Source: Blautia faecis
Lineage (GTDB): Bacteria > Bacillota > Clostridia > Lachnospirales > Lachnospiraceae
DNA length: 23,946 bases
Reading direction: 5' to 3'
NCBI RefSeq assembly: GCF_020554845.1
Contig: NZ_JAJCIA010000053.1
Location: forward strand, 1-23,946
Below are positions 8,425 through 16,981 of the stretch, one piece after another. Within the stretch, counting starts at the first letter, position 1. The number at the start of each line of letters is the position of its first letter. Both the position numbers and the translations under genes were made by a program. A model generated the notes under the pieces. It made no database searches. It worked only from the letters and a program-made list of their open reading frames with translations, and was not told the origin of the DNA.

Positions 8425-11052
8425 TTATACTTCCGGCACTTCTTCCATAATACGGATCAACATATCGCCAGTTCCAACATTATAGCCGCTGGTTGCATAA
8501 ATCCCTACAGACTCGCCATTAGTTACCAGAATTAGCGGAAGCTTGTCTGGATCAACGTACATTCTTCTTCCCAGAAGTTCAATGTTTTCTTCAAAGGAAT
8601 CGTAATAGATGGAAACATTCGGGAACATCTTCAGCACTTTTGCCAGAAGAGGATCCTGCTTGGCTTCCGGAGTACGAATCATGAAGGAGATGGAATTTTC
8701 AAATTCGTGGAATTTTTCTGCATGTTCCAGCATTTCATTCAAAATATGTTCCGTAGGCTCCCGGCTCTCTTCCAGCCACATGAGAATTTTCTTGCCGCCT
8801 TTGGTTAACTCAGCGCAGGTTACTGTGTTTCCGGCAGAATCTTTTACCTCAAACTCCGGAAGGGAAATACGCTCCAGCATATCCCCAAGCTGAGCTTCGC
8901 GGAGACGCAAGGTTTCTTCTCTCTGTCCGCCTTCTTTTATCGTAAATGTTTTCTCCCATGCAAACTGATTTCCGTTAGGAAGACGGTTGGTGGTGATAAT
9001 CCGGTAGGTTCCCGGAATCAATGCAAGCTCCAAAGTGTTCTCTTCCCAGCTTCTGCCTGTAAGGTTCAGGGAAACGTACTCATTTCCAACCAGACGCCCC
9101 ATTGTCCAGTTCTGATAGTAGTTCCATACAGCATCTGCTTCTTTTCTCAGTGTGAGAACTGCGCCGCCCTCCTGCTGTTTCAGGACAGGAACAAACTGAT
9201 TATTTTCCCAATATTCCATCACTTTATTATCCGGGTTCAATCTTGCCGGGATTCCCAATGTGCGGGCAATTGCCACGAAAAGTACCTTCTGGGAACGCTG
9301 GGTACCAATTCCGGATACCAGGCATTCGTATGGGGTTTCCATTACAGTTTCGCGCTCGTTGTCCGGGTAGGCGGTGATGTGCGCCTGGATATAATTCCAG
9401 ATTTCTGCCGGATTTGTGCGGAAGTCTGCTTTCTGCTCTTCTGTGAAGAAGGAGAGAATGCCCTTTCGGTATGGACGAAGAAGCTCATCCTCCACACGGG
9501 GATTTAATACGTAATTGATATAAAAATTATAGCCGGACTCTGCACCTGTAGCTCTTGTATATGCCGCAGATTTTTCAGCTTTATAGTTACTGCACTCTGC
9601 ATTAGCACTCTCAGCGCCTTGAGTGAAGCGATCTGCGCCATTCATTTCTTTTTCGCCACATTTCCCAGTACCAGACTTCGTTTTAAATTCTTTTGCACAC
9701 TGCTTGCCATATTCCAAATGCTCTTCCAATACATTGCAAACACAGTCTGTGTGGTCTTTCTCCGAAAGTACATCCACCATTGCCTGGCGAAGTTCCTTCT
9801 CATCCTCGCCTGCAAGAAAAGCAGTCAGTTCCGGGTTCACCCAGTTCTCCTTCTTTTCTTTACGGATCTTGTTTGCTTCATTCAGTCGTCTGGTTCCTTC
9901 TGCTTTCTGCTCCGGGGTAGGCATGTCCGGGTTCACCGGGGTGTCAACTGGAGCAATTACATCTACAGTTCTCCAATCCTCAGCTTCCACAGTCTCACCA
10001 GTAAGAATCAGGGAAATCTCATCCTGCGCTCTGGTATCCAGATCTGCCTGTGCAAATCCTTCCATTCCCGGAAGGAACGCCAGAACTCTTACACTTCCCA
10101 AACCGGTCACTAAAGAAACGGTTCCATCTTCGTCTGTCTCTGCCTTTGCAATGGGAAAATACTCTCCCATATTCAATACCAGAAACTGCACCTGAGCGCC
10201 CTTTACAGCCGCACCCTCTTTATCTGTCACTTTTACAGAAACTGTTTTCACCTTAGCATAACGCGCAGTCTGGTTCAGCATAACCGCCGCACCTTCTTTG
10301 CCAATCACATCCTCCCCCTCTGCCGGGAAAAGATCAAACAGGCGGGAATGCACCATCATTGCTCTGGAAGAAGCATTGGTAAACCACCCCTTATTCAGGA
10401 TCATAAGCGGCTCACATGCGCCTGTGAAATACCATTTTCCGTCACACCAAAGCTCCACCCATGCGTGGTTGTCATCACAGTGGGACCACCTTGGCACATA
10501 CACCTGCCGCGCCGGAATTCCCACACTGCGAAGTGCATTTACCAGAAAAACAGACTCCTCACCGCAGCGTCCGTAACCTCTTCGATATACCGTAAGTGCC
10601 GGAAGTGTACGGTCATCACCACTATGATAAGTAGCTTCCTCCGCACACCAGTAATTTACCTCAATTGCCGCATCTTTCGCATTTTTTCCTTCAATTCTAT
10701 CCTTTAATTCATTCCAGAAAAAGCTTCGACATGGGAGTACCTCTTCTTCATTCACTCTGTGATCCAAAATATAATTCAAAAACATCTCCTCCGGCAGCTC
10801 TTTCACACGTTCCAGAGTATTATAAAGAAACAGTCCATGGCTTGCGAAATCCTGAATCTCCTCAAAAGTATAATTCACAAGATCACTATAAGGCGCGGTC
10901 ACATACAAATACTTCATTGCCAGCCCCAGTTCTCTGCCGCACCCATCCAGTTTCTCACAAATCGTCTTCAGCGGCTCCCTGTCCGCCCCAAGCTTCTCTG
11001 CTAATTTCAAAAATTCTTCTTCAATCTTCCTCTGACTGTTCTGAAGAAACAT
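8425..11052 (-). CDS. Large transglutaminase-like protein with duplicated domain and thioredoxin-like C-terminus
   Basis: An 875-residue multidomain protein without signal peptide or membrane segment. Residues ~90-215 form a transglutaminase-like cysteine-protease fold: GRCGEES with C163, DDNHAWVELW with H196, and a possible third residue E214 (GACEP) where Asp is usual. Residues ~268-350 look like a carboxypeptidase-regulatory/Ig-like beta domain. Residues ~400-500 are a Lys/Glu-rich linker. Residues ~510-625 repeat the first domain (NYVLNPRVEDE against NYILDHRVNEE; TLGIPARLN against SVGIPARQV), but the Cys region reads GIGTQRS and the His is lost, so this copy looks inactive. A second beta domain (~660-710) and a thioredoxin-like tail (~733-870) without CXXC follow. 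GGAGG lies 8 bases before the ATG. The substrate is unknown; peptide hydrolysis or crosslinking are both possible. Confidence 0.85.
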   Translation of the reverse strand: MFLQNSQRKIEEEFLKLAEKLGADREPLKTICEKLDGCGRELGLAMKYLYVTAPYSDLVNYTFEEIQDFASHGLFLYNTLERVKELPEEMFLNYILDHRVNEEEVLPCRSFFWNELKDRIEGKNAKDAAIEVNYWCAEEATYHSGDDRTLPALTVYRRGYGRCGEESVFLVNALRSVGIPARQVYVPRWSHCDDNHAWVELWCDGKWYFTGACEPLMILNKGWFTNASSRAMMVHSRLFDLFPAEGEDVIGKEGAAVMLNQTARYAKVKTVSVKVTDKEGAAVKGAQVQFLVLNMGEYFPIAKAETDEDGTVSLVTGLGSVRVLAFLPGMEGFAQADLDTRAQDEISLILTGETVEAEDWRTVDVIAPVDTPVNPDMPTPEQKAEGTRRLNEANKIRKEKKENWVNPELTAFLAGEDEKELRQAMVDVLSEKDHTDCVCNVLEEHLEYGKQCAKEFKTKSGTGKCGEKEMNGADRFTQGAESANAECSNYKAEKSAAYTRATGAESGYNFYINYVLNPRVEDELLRPYRKGILSFFTEEQKADFRTNPAEIWNYIQAHITAYPDNERETVMETPYECLVSGIGTQRSQKVLFVAIARTLGIPARLNPDNKVMEYWENNQFVPVLKQQEGGAVLTLRKEADAVWNYYQNWTMGRLVGNEYVSLNLTGRSWEENTLELALIPGTYRIITTNRLPNGNQFAWEKTFTIKEGGQREETLRLREAQLGDMLERISLPEFEVKDSAGNTVTCAELTKGGKKILMWLEESREPTEHILNEMLEHAEKFHEFENSISFMIRTPEAKQDPLLAKVLKMFPNVSIYYDSFEENIELLGRRMYVDPDKLPLILVTNGESVGIYATSGYNVGTGDMLIRIMEEVPEV

Positions 11053-11076
11053 CTATTCATCCTCCTACTTTAAATA

Positions 11077-11126
11077 GAAAAAACGCCCTTTCACGAAAAA
11101 ATTGTTCTTTTTTTGTGAAAGAACGT
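11077..11126 (-). terminator. Intrinsic terminator after cutC
   Basis: On the - strand, ACGTTCTTTCAC (from 11126) pairs with GTGAAAGGGCGT (ending 11083), with two G-U pairs, enclosing an A-rich/T-rich inner stem. TTTTTTC follows. It lies between the cutC stop (11134) and the transglutaminase-like gene start (11052), so those two genes are probably separate or partly coupled units. Confidence 0.8.
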
Positions 11127-11133
11127 CCCAGCC

Positions 11134-11880
11134 TCAAAGCCTTGCTAAAACTTCCCGGGCCTTTTTCACCTCAGCCTCACTGGTGCGGAAAATCTCATAC
11201 TCACTCAAAGAAGGCAGTCCCATACTCACGCCCTCTTTGCGGTACTTCATCTCACTGTCCAGCAAAACCTTGCCCGTCATATGATAATCTATGATTCCAG
11301 TTTTCTCATAGATTGGAGCAATCACGTCTGCATTCACTCCTGCACCAGCCATAATGTGAATACGACCGGCACTCTTTTCCACCAGCTCTGCAAGCAACGG
11401 CGAACCATCCACACAGTTATTCTTCTGTCCAGATGTAAGAATGGTGTTAAAACCAAGAGAAATGGCCTGCTCCAGTGCCTCCATTGGATCCCTGCACACG
11501 TCAAAAGCCCTGTGCAAAGTTACAGACATCCCCTTCGCTTCCTCCATAAGCTGTGCCAGATGCTCCATATCCAGGGAGCCATCCGGTCTTAGCATACCGA
11601 TTACAACTCCCTGGGCACCCAGCTCCCGGAATCTTCTCACTTCTGAACGAATAATATCAAATTCATATTCAGTATAACAAAAATCACCAAATCTTGGACG
11701 GATCAGTGCATGGATCTTAATATCACTATGCCTGCGGATCTCGCGGAAAAGACTCTCTGATGGAGTTGTTCCTCCAATCACCACATTTCCGCAAAGCTCG
11801 ATCCTGTCTGCTCCGCCTTTCTCTGCGGCAAGTACGGATTCCACCGAATCTGCACAAACCTCCAAAGTAAATTTGCTCAT
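11134..11880 (-). CDS. cutC: CutC family protein (copper homeostasis-type TIM barrel)
   Basis: A 248-residue cytosolic TIM-barrel protein with the full CutC pattern: LEVCADSVESVLAAEKGGAD (6-25), RIELCGNVVIGGTTPS, IHALIRPRFGDFCYTEYE, GVVIGMLRPDGSLD, VTLHRAFDVCRDP and ILTSGQKNNCVDG. The family was named for copper tolerance in E. coli, but a direct copper role is disputed and the reaction is unknown. AGAGG precedes the ATG closely. It lies 138 bases behind a DeoR-type gene on the same strand and is followed by a terminator. In gut Firmicutes cutC often sits with sugar-catabolism genes, which fits this neighbourhood better than copper handling (inference). Confidence 0.92.
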   Translation of the reverse strand: MSKFTLEVCADSVESVLAAEKGGADRIELCGNVVIGGTTPSESLFREIRRHSDIKIHALIRPRFGDFCYTEYEFDIIRSEVRRFRELGAQGVVIGMLRPDGSLDMEHLAQLMEEAKGMSVTLHRAFDVCRDPMEALEQAISLGFNTILTSGQKNNCVDGSPLLAELVEKSAGRIHIMAGAGVNADVIAPIYEKTGIIDYHMTGKVLLDSEMKYRKEGVSMGLPSLSEYEIFRTSEAEVKKAREVLARL

Positions 11881-12018
11881 ATCCTCTTTTTCCTTTCACC
11901 CAGCCTGATACTATCACATTGCAGCTATCGCAATGCTTTGCATTCTGAAAATTCCACAAATTATTCCCAAGCCCGCCGGTCTTGTCACTTTGTTGCTGCA
12001 TTCCTGAGCTGCTGTCTC

Positions 12019-12780
12019 TTAATAGAGCGTTACTCCAAGGGAATCCAGCATATCCTGCACCGACTGATCTGGGAATTCATCTGTGATGATCCCGTCCAGT
12101 TCATCAAGCTGTGTAAATTTATAAGATTCATTAAAATAAAATTTCTCCCGCTCCATCACGGCATATTTATGACGGCTGCTTTCAATTGCAGCCTTTTTGG
12201 TCAGTCCGTCCTCCACTCCAAGAGTCGTAACGGTGTGATCCATCATATCAATTCCGCAGCTTCCCATAAATGCCCGGTCAAAGCTATACTGCCGGATCAC
12301 CTGGATTGCTGCGGAACCAAGGAATCCATTTACTGTAGGATACATGATTCCACCGGTTCCAATGGCTGTGATCTTGGGATTTTGCGCAAGCAGCTGTAAA
12401 ATATCGATCATGTTGCTCACTACGGTAAGCTGCATTTTCGATTTCGCAAGAAGCTTGGCAAGCTCAATATTGGTTGTGGATATATCAAGAAAAATCGCTT
12501 CCCGCTCCTTGATCAGCGTCATGGCCTTAGCCGCGATCACCATCTTCCTGTCCACATGATAATTTCTTCTGTCGATAACATCTCTTTCCAGCGGGTAATC
12601 CTGGGAAAGAATCGCACCACCGTAAGTTCTTTTTAATTTGCCGGCATTCTCAAGAGTTTTCAGATCTTTACGGATGCAGTCCTCTGTGACCTGGAACATT
12701 TCGCTCAGCTCCCTGGTCCGGACTTTTCCCTGTTCCCGAAGGACTTTCTCGATGGCTATCTGCCGTTCCTCAATGAACAT
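12019..12780 (-). CDS. DeoR-family transcriptional repressor
   Basis: A 253-residue regulator with an N-terminal DeoR helix-turn-helix (RQIAIEKVLREQGKVRTREL, then FQVTEDCIRKDLKTLENAGK) and the LKRTYGGA hinge. The C-terminal DeoRC sugar-phosphate sensor shows LDISTTN, LTVVSN, GTGGIMYP and GIDMMDHTVTTLG. Relatives sense phosphorylated sugars and repress nearby catabolic genes. AGGAGG is 8 bases before the ATG. Its targets could be itself, cutC and the peptidase-fucosidase cluster on the same strand downstream. The effector cannot be read from sequence. Confidence 0.9.
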   Translation of the reverse strand: MFIEERQIAIEKVLREQGKVRTRELSEMFQVTEDCIRKDLKTLENAGKLKRTYGGAILSQDYPLERDVIDRRNYHVDRKMVIAAKAMTLIKEREAIFLDISTTNIELAKLLAKSKMQLTVVSNMIDILQLLAQNPKITAIGTGGIMYPTVNGFLGSAAIQVIRQYSFDRAFMGSCGIDMMDHTVTTLGVEDGLTKKAAIESSRHKYAVMEREKFYFNESYKFTQLDELDGIITDEFPDQSVQDMLDSLGVTLY

Positions 12781-12940
12781 CCTTCTTCCTCCTGTTTTCT
12801 GCTGCCTTATTTATCAAAAGCACATCTCCCGCTCTTTCAAGCGGTTAACATAACTTATATAGCACTATACATTTCATATTACAGCCAGTCTTTTAGCTTT
12901 CCATATCTTCTGAATAGATACACAATCTGCCCGTCAAATA

Positions 12941-13918
12941 TTACTCTGCGCACTGACTGCAGGCAACAAAATGTCCCGGTTTTACCTCAACAAGCTTCGG
13001 CTGGCTCTTATGGCAGCTATCCTTGCAAACAGGACAACGGCTGCAGAACTTACACTCCTCGCCAAGATCAATGGGGTTCGGAAGTGTACCCTCCAGCATG
13101 ATTCTCTGACGGTTCTTCTCAATATCCGGATCCGGGATCGGGATTGCAGAAAGAAGAGCCTTGGTATAAGGATGCATTGGGTTCTCAAAAAGCTCCTCAC
13201 TGTCAGCAAGCTCAACAAGAGATCCCAGGTACATAACACCAATACGGTCACTGATATGCTTCACCATGGAAAGGTCGTGTGCAATAAACAGGTAAGTCAG
13301 CCCACGCTCTCTCTGAAGCTGCTCCAGAAGGTTGATAACCTGTGCCTGGATGGAAACGTCCAAAGCAGAAATGGGCTCATCGCATACAATAAAATCCGGA
13401 TTTACTGCAAGTGCACGTGCAATACCAACACGCTGGCGCTGTCCACCGGAAAACTCATGAGGGAAACGATCTGCGTGCTCTGCCTGAAGACCAACGGTTT
13501 CCAGAAGCTCAATGACCTTGGCATCACGTTCTTTTTTATTGGCAGCAAGACCATGAGCATCAATTCCCTCTGCTACAATATCCAGAATTTTCCTTCGCGG
13601 GTTCAGGGATGCATATGGATCCTGGAAAATCATCTGCATTCTTCTGCAAAGTTCATGTCTCTGCTTTGTATCCAGATTCTTGTCAATTTTCGTTCCATCG
13701 AAAGTTACCGTACCATCTGTAGGATCATACAGATGGATAACAGTTCTTCCGAAGGTAGATTTACCACATCCAGACTCTCCAACCAGACCAAGAGTCTCTC
13801 CTTTATAAATCTGAAGGGAAATGTCATCAACTGCTTTCAGGATCTTTTTATTTCCAACATTAAAGTATTTCTTCAGGTTCTTGACATCAAGAAGTACCTG
13901 CTTTTCATCATTTTTCAT
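12941..13918 (-). CDS. oppF: Oligopeptide ABC transporter ATP-binding protein OppF
   Basis: The second ATPase of the peptide importer, 325 residues. Walker A is GESGCGKST (47-55), the Q-loop is MIFQDPYASLNP, the signature is FSGGQRQR (156-163), and Walker B with catalytic Glu is FIVCDEP (176-182, E181). The C-terminal extension typical of Opp/Dpp ATPases is unusually rich in cysteine: C289, C292, C295, C298, C302, C320 and C323. That includes CxxCxxCxxC spacing, as in 4Fe-4S ferredoxins. The start overlaps the oppD end by 11 bases, so translation is coupled. No convincing terminator is seen after the stop, and the DeoR-type gene begins 160 bases later on the same strand. Confidence 0.93.
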   Translation of the reverse strand: MKNDEKQVLLDVKNLKKYFNVGNKKILKAVDDISLQIYKGETLGLVGESGCGKSTFGRTVIHLYDPTDGTVTFDGTKIDKNLDTKQRHELCRRMQMIFQDPYASLNPRRKILDIVAEGIDAHGLAANKKERDAKVIELLETVGLQAEHADRFPHEFSGGQRQRVGIARALAVNPDFIVCDEPISALDVSIQAQVINLLEQLQRERGLTYLFIAHDLSMVKHISDRIGVMYLGSLVELADSEELFENPMHPYTKALLSAIPIPDPDIEKNRQRIMLEGTLPNPIDLGEECKFCSRCPVCKDSCHKSQPKLVEVKPGHFVACSQCAE

Positions 13919-14906
13919 CAGAGTTTACCTCCTGTGCCATCTCGTCAAGCATCCAGCATGCTGACTTGTGATTCTTGCCGCAATCGGTATAATCCGGCAT
14001 GTATTTCTGGCAAACGATCATTGTCTCCTTACATCTTGCCGCAAAAGGACATCCAACCGGAGGCTCCATAAGATCCGGAGGAGTTCCCGGAATTGCCTGA
14101 AGCTCACCGCCTTTTTCGTGTGCTTTTGGAATAGAACGAAGAAGGCCTTTTGTATATTCGTGACATGGGTTGTGGAAAATATCTTCCACATCTCCTGTCT
14201 CAACTAATTTTCCGCCATACATAACAGCAACACGGTCTGCAATATTTGCCACAACACCAAGGTTATGGGTAATGATGATAATGGATGTTTTGATCTTTTT
14301 CTGAAGATCGCGCATCAGATCCAGAATCTGTGCCTGGATCGTTACATCAAGGGCTGTGGTCGGCTCATCTGCGATCAGCACCTTGGGATCACAGGCCAGT
14401 GCAATGGCGATGACAACTCGCTGTCTCATACCACCGGACAGCTGGTGTGGATACTGGTCGTAACGTGCCTCCGGATTGGAGATTCCAACCAGGGAAAGAA
14501 GCTCAATGGCTCTTGTCTTACGGTCGGCTTTACTCATCTCCTTGCGGTGCTCTTTCAGCATTTCCTCGATCTGTTTTCCAACCTTCATGGTCGGGTTCAG
14601 GGAAGTCATGGGATCCTGGAAGATCATGGCAATCTCGCTTCCGCGCACCTGCTGCATCTGACGCTCTGAATATTTAGTCAGATCATTACCCTGGAACATT
14701 ACGCTTCCTTCTACTACTTTTCCGTTCTTTGGGAGGATTCCCATAACACCTTTCATGGTAATGGATTTTCCGGAACCGGACTCTCCTACTACCGCAAGTG
14801 TCTCCTGCTCATTCAGGTAAAAATCCACGCCGCGCACAGCCTGGACAACGCCCTTGTGCGTCTTGATGTGGACTGTAAGATTCTTAACTTCTAATATTTT
14901 TCCCAT
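13908..14906 (-). CDS. oppD: Oligopeptide ABC transporter ATP-binding protein OppD
   Basis: The first ATPase of the importer, 332 residues, cytosolic at the membrane face. Walker A is GESGSGKS (41-48), the Q-loop is [12 protein letters not shown], the signature is LSGGMRQR (156-163), and Walker B is VLIADEP (176-182) followed by TTALD. The C-terminal region holds the family's conserved cysteines (GCPFAARC, then further Cys residues), which in some relatives hold an Fe-S cluster. It begins 8 bases behind oppC and overlaps oppF. Confidence 0.94.
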   Translation of the reverse strand: MGKILEVKNLTVHIKTHKGVVQAVRGVDFYLNEQETLAVVGESGSGKSITMKGVMGILPKNGKVVEGSVMFQGNDLTKYSERQMQQVRGSEIAMIFQDPMTSLNPTMKVGKQIEEMLKEHRKEMSKADRKTRAIELLSLVGISNPEARYDQYPHQLSGGMRQRVVIAIALACDPKVLIADEPTTALDVTIQAQILDLMRDLQKKIKTSIIIITHNLGVVANIADRVAVMYGGKLVETGDVEDIFHNPCHEYTKGLLRSIPKAHEKGGELQAIPGTPPDLMEPPVGCPFAARCKETMIVCQKYMPDYTDCGKNHKSACWMLDEMAQEVNSDEK

Positions 14907-14914
14907 AGCTGTAC

Positions 14915-15838
14915 CTACTTTCTCATCTGCGGATCAAGGGCATCACGAAGTCCGTCGCCCAGAATACTGAAGCATACCATAATCAGTACGATAACAATTG
15001 CCGGGAAAATCAGTACATGTGGATACATTCGCAGTACCTGATAACCACCGTTGATCAATACACCAAGGGAAGCCTGCGGCTCTGCCAGACCAATACCAAT
15101 GAAGCTTAAGAATGCCTCGGTAAAGATAGCGCTTGGGATTGTGAACATCACGTTGATTACGATAACGCTGACTGTGTTCGGGATCAGATCCTTCATAATA
15201 ATGTTGAATTTGCTGGTTCCAAGAACCTGAGAAGCAAGTACGAATTCCTGATTCTTCAGTTTCAGGATCTCGGCACGAACCAGTCTGGCCATGTTTACCC
15301 ATCCGGTAATGGAAAGTGCAGCGATAATAGTTCCTACACCAGCCGGGAATGCCATCAGGAAAAGGATTACAATGATAAGGCTTGGGATTCCAACCAGTAC
15401 CTCAATGATACGCTGCATAACAGCGTCTACCTTTCCCCCGAAAAGAGCGGAAACAGCACCGTAAAGAACACCTACAACCAGATCCAGGATTGCAGCTACC
15501 AGTGCGATCATAAGGGAAATTCTGGTTCCCATCCAGGTACGTACCCACAGGTCACGTCCAAACTGGTCAGCACCAAAAATGTGTGCTGCACTTGGAAGTC
15601 CATATACATTGTTATAATCAGTGTCTCTAAATGAATATTTACTGAAGATCGGTGCAAAAATGGCAAGCAGGATAATTCCGATCAGAATAAATAATGCTAC
15701 AACTGCTGCCTTGTTTTTTTTCAGACGGATCCATGCGTCAGCCAGCATAGTGGAAGCAGGAGCTGCGATGTGCTCTTTTTCAGAGGCTTCTACTTTCGCT
15801 TTCTGATACATGCTGCGGTCAATTTTTGATTTGTCCAC
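14915..15838 (-). CDS. oppC: Oligopeptide ABC transporter permease OppC
   Basis: A 307-residue membrane permease of the DppC/OppC type. An N-terminal cytosolic segment is followed by a first membrane helix near residues 40-65 (KAAVVALFILIGIILLAIFA), the FGADQFGRDLWVRTWMGTR motif, and about five further helices. It contains the permease coupling loop pattern (LVRAEILKLKNQEFVLASQ...G). Its start is 2 bases behind the oppB stop, and oppD follows 8 bases later. Confidence 0.93.
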   Translation of the reverse strand: MDKSKIDRSMYQKAKVEASEKEHIAAPASTMLADAWIRLKKNKAAVVALFILIGIILLAIFAPIFSKYSFRDTDYNNVYGLPSAAHIFGADQFGRDLWVRTWMGTRISLMIALVAAILDLVVGVLYGAVSALFGGKVDAVMQRIIEVLVGIPSLIIVILFLMAFPAGVGTIIAALSITGWVNMARLVRAEILKLKNQEFVLASQVLGTSKFNIIMKDLIPNTVSVIVINVMFTIPSAIFTEAFLSFIGIGLAEPQASLGVLINGGYQVLRMYPHVLIFPAIVIVLIMVCFSILGDGLRDALDPQMRK

Positions 15839-15840
15839 GA

Positions 15841-16779
15841 TCAGCTCTCCTTTCCTTTGGCAAGACGAATTCTCGGATCAATAAGAGAATAAGCCAGGTC
15901 AACAAGCAGTACAATCAGCATATAGAATGCGGCATAGAAAATAGTAATACCCATGATCACCGGATAGTCATTGGCCTTGATACAGTCTACGAAAAGGCTT
16001 CCGATACCAGGAATACTGAAGATGTTCTCTACAGCAAGAGATCCTGTCATAAGGTTTACTACGATTGGTCCTAAAATGGTTACAACCGGAAGGATGGAGT
16101 TGCGGACTGCATGACGCATAAGAACCTTCATCTGGCTCAGCCCCTTGGCTCTTGCAGTTACGATGTAATCCTGATCCAGTACATCCAGCATTTCGGTACG
16201 CATAAAACGGGCAACCATAGCTGTTGCACTGAACGAAAGCGCAATGGACGGCAATACGGAACAATTCCAGCCAGTCCAGAATCCAACCGGGAGAACGCCC
16301 CATTTCAGACCTATGTAATACTGAAGAAGGGCTGCGGCGACAAAGTTCGGCACCGAGACTCCAAGCACTGCCAATATCATAGTAAAGTAATCAATTCCGC
16401 TATTGTGCTTCCAGGCAGCCAGGATTCCTAAAATTAATCCGATTGCAAGTCCGATCAGTACTGCCTGGATACCAATCAGCGCAGATGGTCCGAGACGACC
16501 TGTGATAACCTTGGAAACGTCCTGGTTTACATAAGTAAAGGAAGTACCCAGGTCTCCTTTCAGCATGTTCTTAATATATTTCACATACTGCATTGGAAGA
16601 GAATCATTTAATCCATACATTTCCAGCACACGTTCCTGCTGCTGAGGTGTCATAATACTAAAACGCTCAGCATCAAAAGGTGTACCTGGAAGATTTTTCA
16701 TCATGAAAAAGGTACAGGTTACAATTACCCACAAGGTAACCAGAATGTACCCTAATCGCTTTAATACATATTTCAGCAT
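15841..16779 (-). CDS. oppB: Oligopeptide ABC transporter permease OppB
   Basis: A 312-residue membrane permease of the DppB/OppB type that pairs with OppC. It opens with MLKYVLKRLGYILVTLWVIV, the classic first helix, followed by FFMMKNLPGTPFD. Later come GLNDSLPMQYVKYIKNMLKG, DLGTSF, the EMLDVLDQDYIVTARAKGLS coupling loop and a C-terminal LAYSLIDPRIRL. The open frame reaches up to 16869, but those 30 residues are not permease-like, and AAAAGGTG precedes the ATG at 16779, so that start is preferred. It is separated from oppA by 202 bases holding a terminator-like hairpin. Confidence 0.93.
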   Translation of the reverse strand: MLKYVLKRLGYILVTLWVIVTCTFFMMKNLPGTPFDAERFSIMTPQQQERVLEMYGLNDSLPMQYVKYIKNMLKGDLGTSFTYVNQDVSKVITGRLGPSALIGIQAVLIGLAIGLILGILAAWKHNSGIDYFTMILAVLGVSVPNFVAAALLQYYIGLKWGVLPVGFWTGWNCSVLPSIALSFSATAMVARFMRTEMLDVLDQDYIVTARAKGLSQMKVLMRHAVRNSILPVVTILGPIVVNLMTGSLAVENIFSIPGIGSLFVDCIKANDYPVIMGITIFYAAFYMLIVLLVDLAYSLIDPRIRLAKGKES

Positions 16780-16836
16780 GACATCACCTTTTCTGTTACT
16801 GTGCACGTAGTGAACAGTACTCCTTTTCTTTCTGTG

Positions 16837-16883
16837 AAAAACAGACCGTATACCGGCTGTGTAAGCCACTGCTGTATACGGTC
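16837..16883 (-). terminator. Terminator-like hairpin between oppA and oppB
   Basis: On the - strand GACCGTATAC (from 16883) pairs perfectly with GTATACGGTC (ending 16844) around an inner GGCT/AGCC stem. TG then TTTTT follow. Such a partial terminator directly after a binding-protein gene usually gives more binding protein than permease, by known behaviour of ABC operons. Confidence 0.7.
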
Positions 16884-16890
16884 CGTTACC

Positions 16891-16906
16891 TATTCCTTAA
16901 GGAATA
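16891..16906. repeat. 16-bp perfect palindrome TATTCCTTAAGGAATA
   Basis: A perfect palindrome 8 bases from the terminator-like hairpin in the oppA-oppB gap. It may be part of an mRNA-stabilising structure at the oppA 3' end, or a protein site. Confidence 0.5.
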
Positions 16907-16981
16907 TTACTTGAATTTGAAGCAAACCTCTGAGATCTGTTTCGCTACCAGTTTATATCCAACAATCACCTGAATAAGAGA

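Noticed and set aside
11881..12018. Promoter and ATTGC/GCAAT hairpin between the DeoR-type gene and cutC
   Set aside because: The -35/-10 match is poor and the hairpin is 5 bp. Neither is strong enough to list.
12971..14071. 366-codon + strand frame opposite oppF/oppD
   Set aside because: Antisense shadow of two clear ABC ATPase genes; its composition is unlike a real protein.
16910..16981. In-frame continuation of oppA for 24 sense codons past its TAA, ending FKFK
   Set aside because: A single TAA readthrough or decayed tail is possible, but the protein already has a full-length family end, and 24 open codons by chance are not remarkable.
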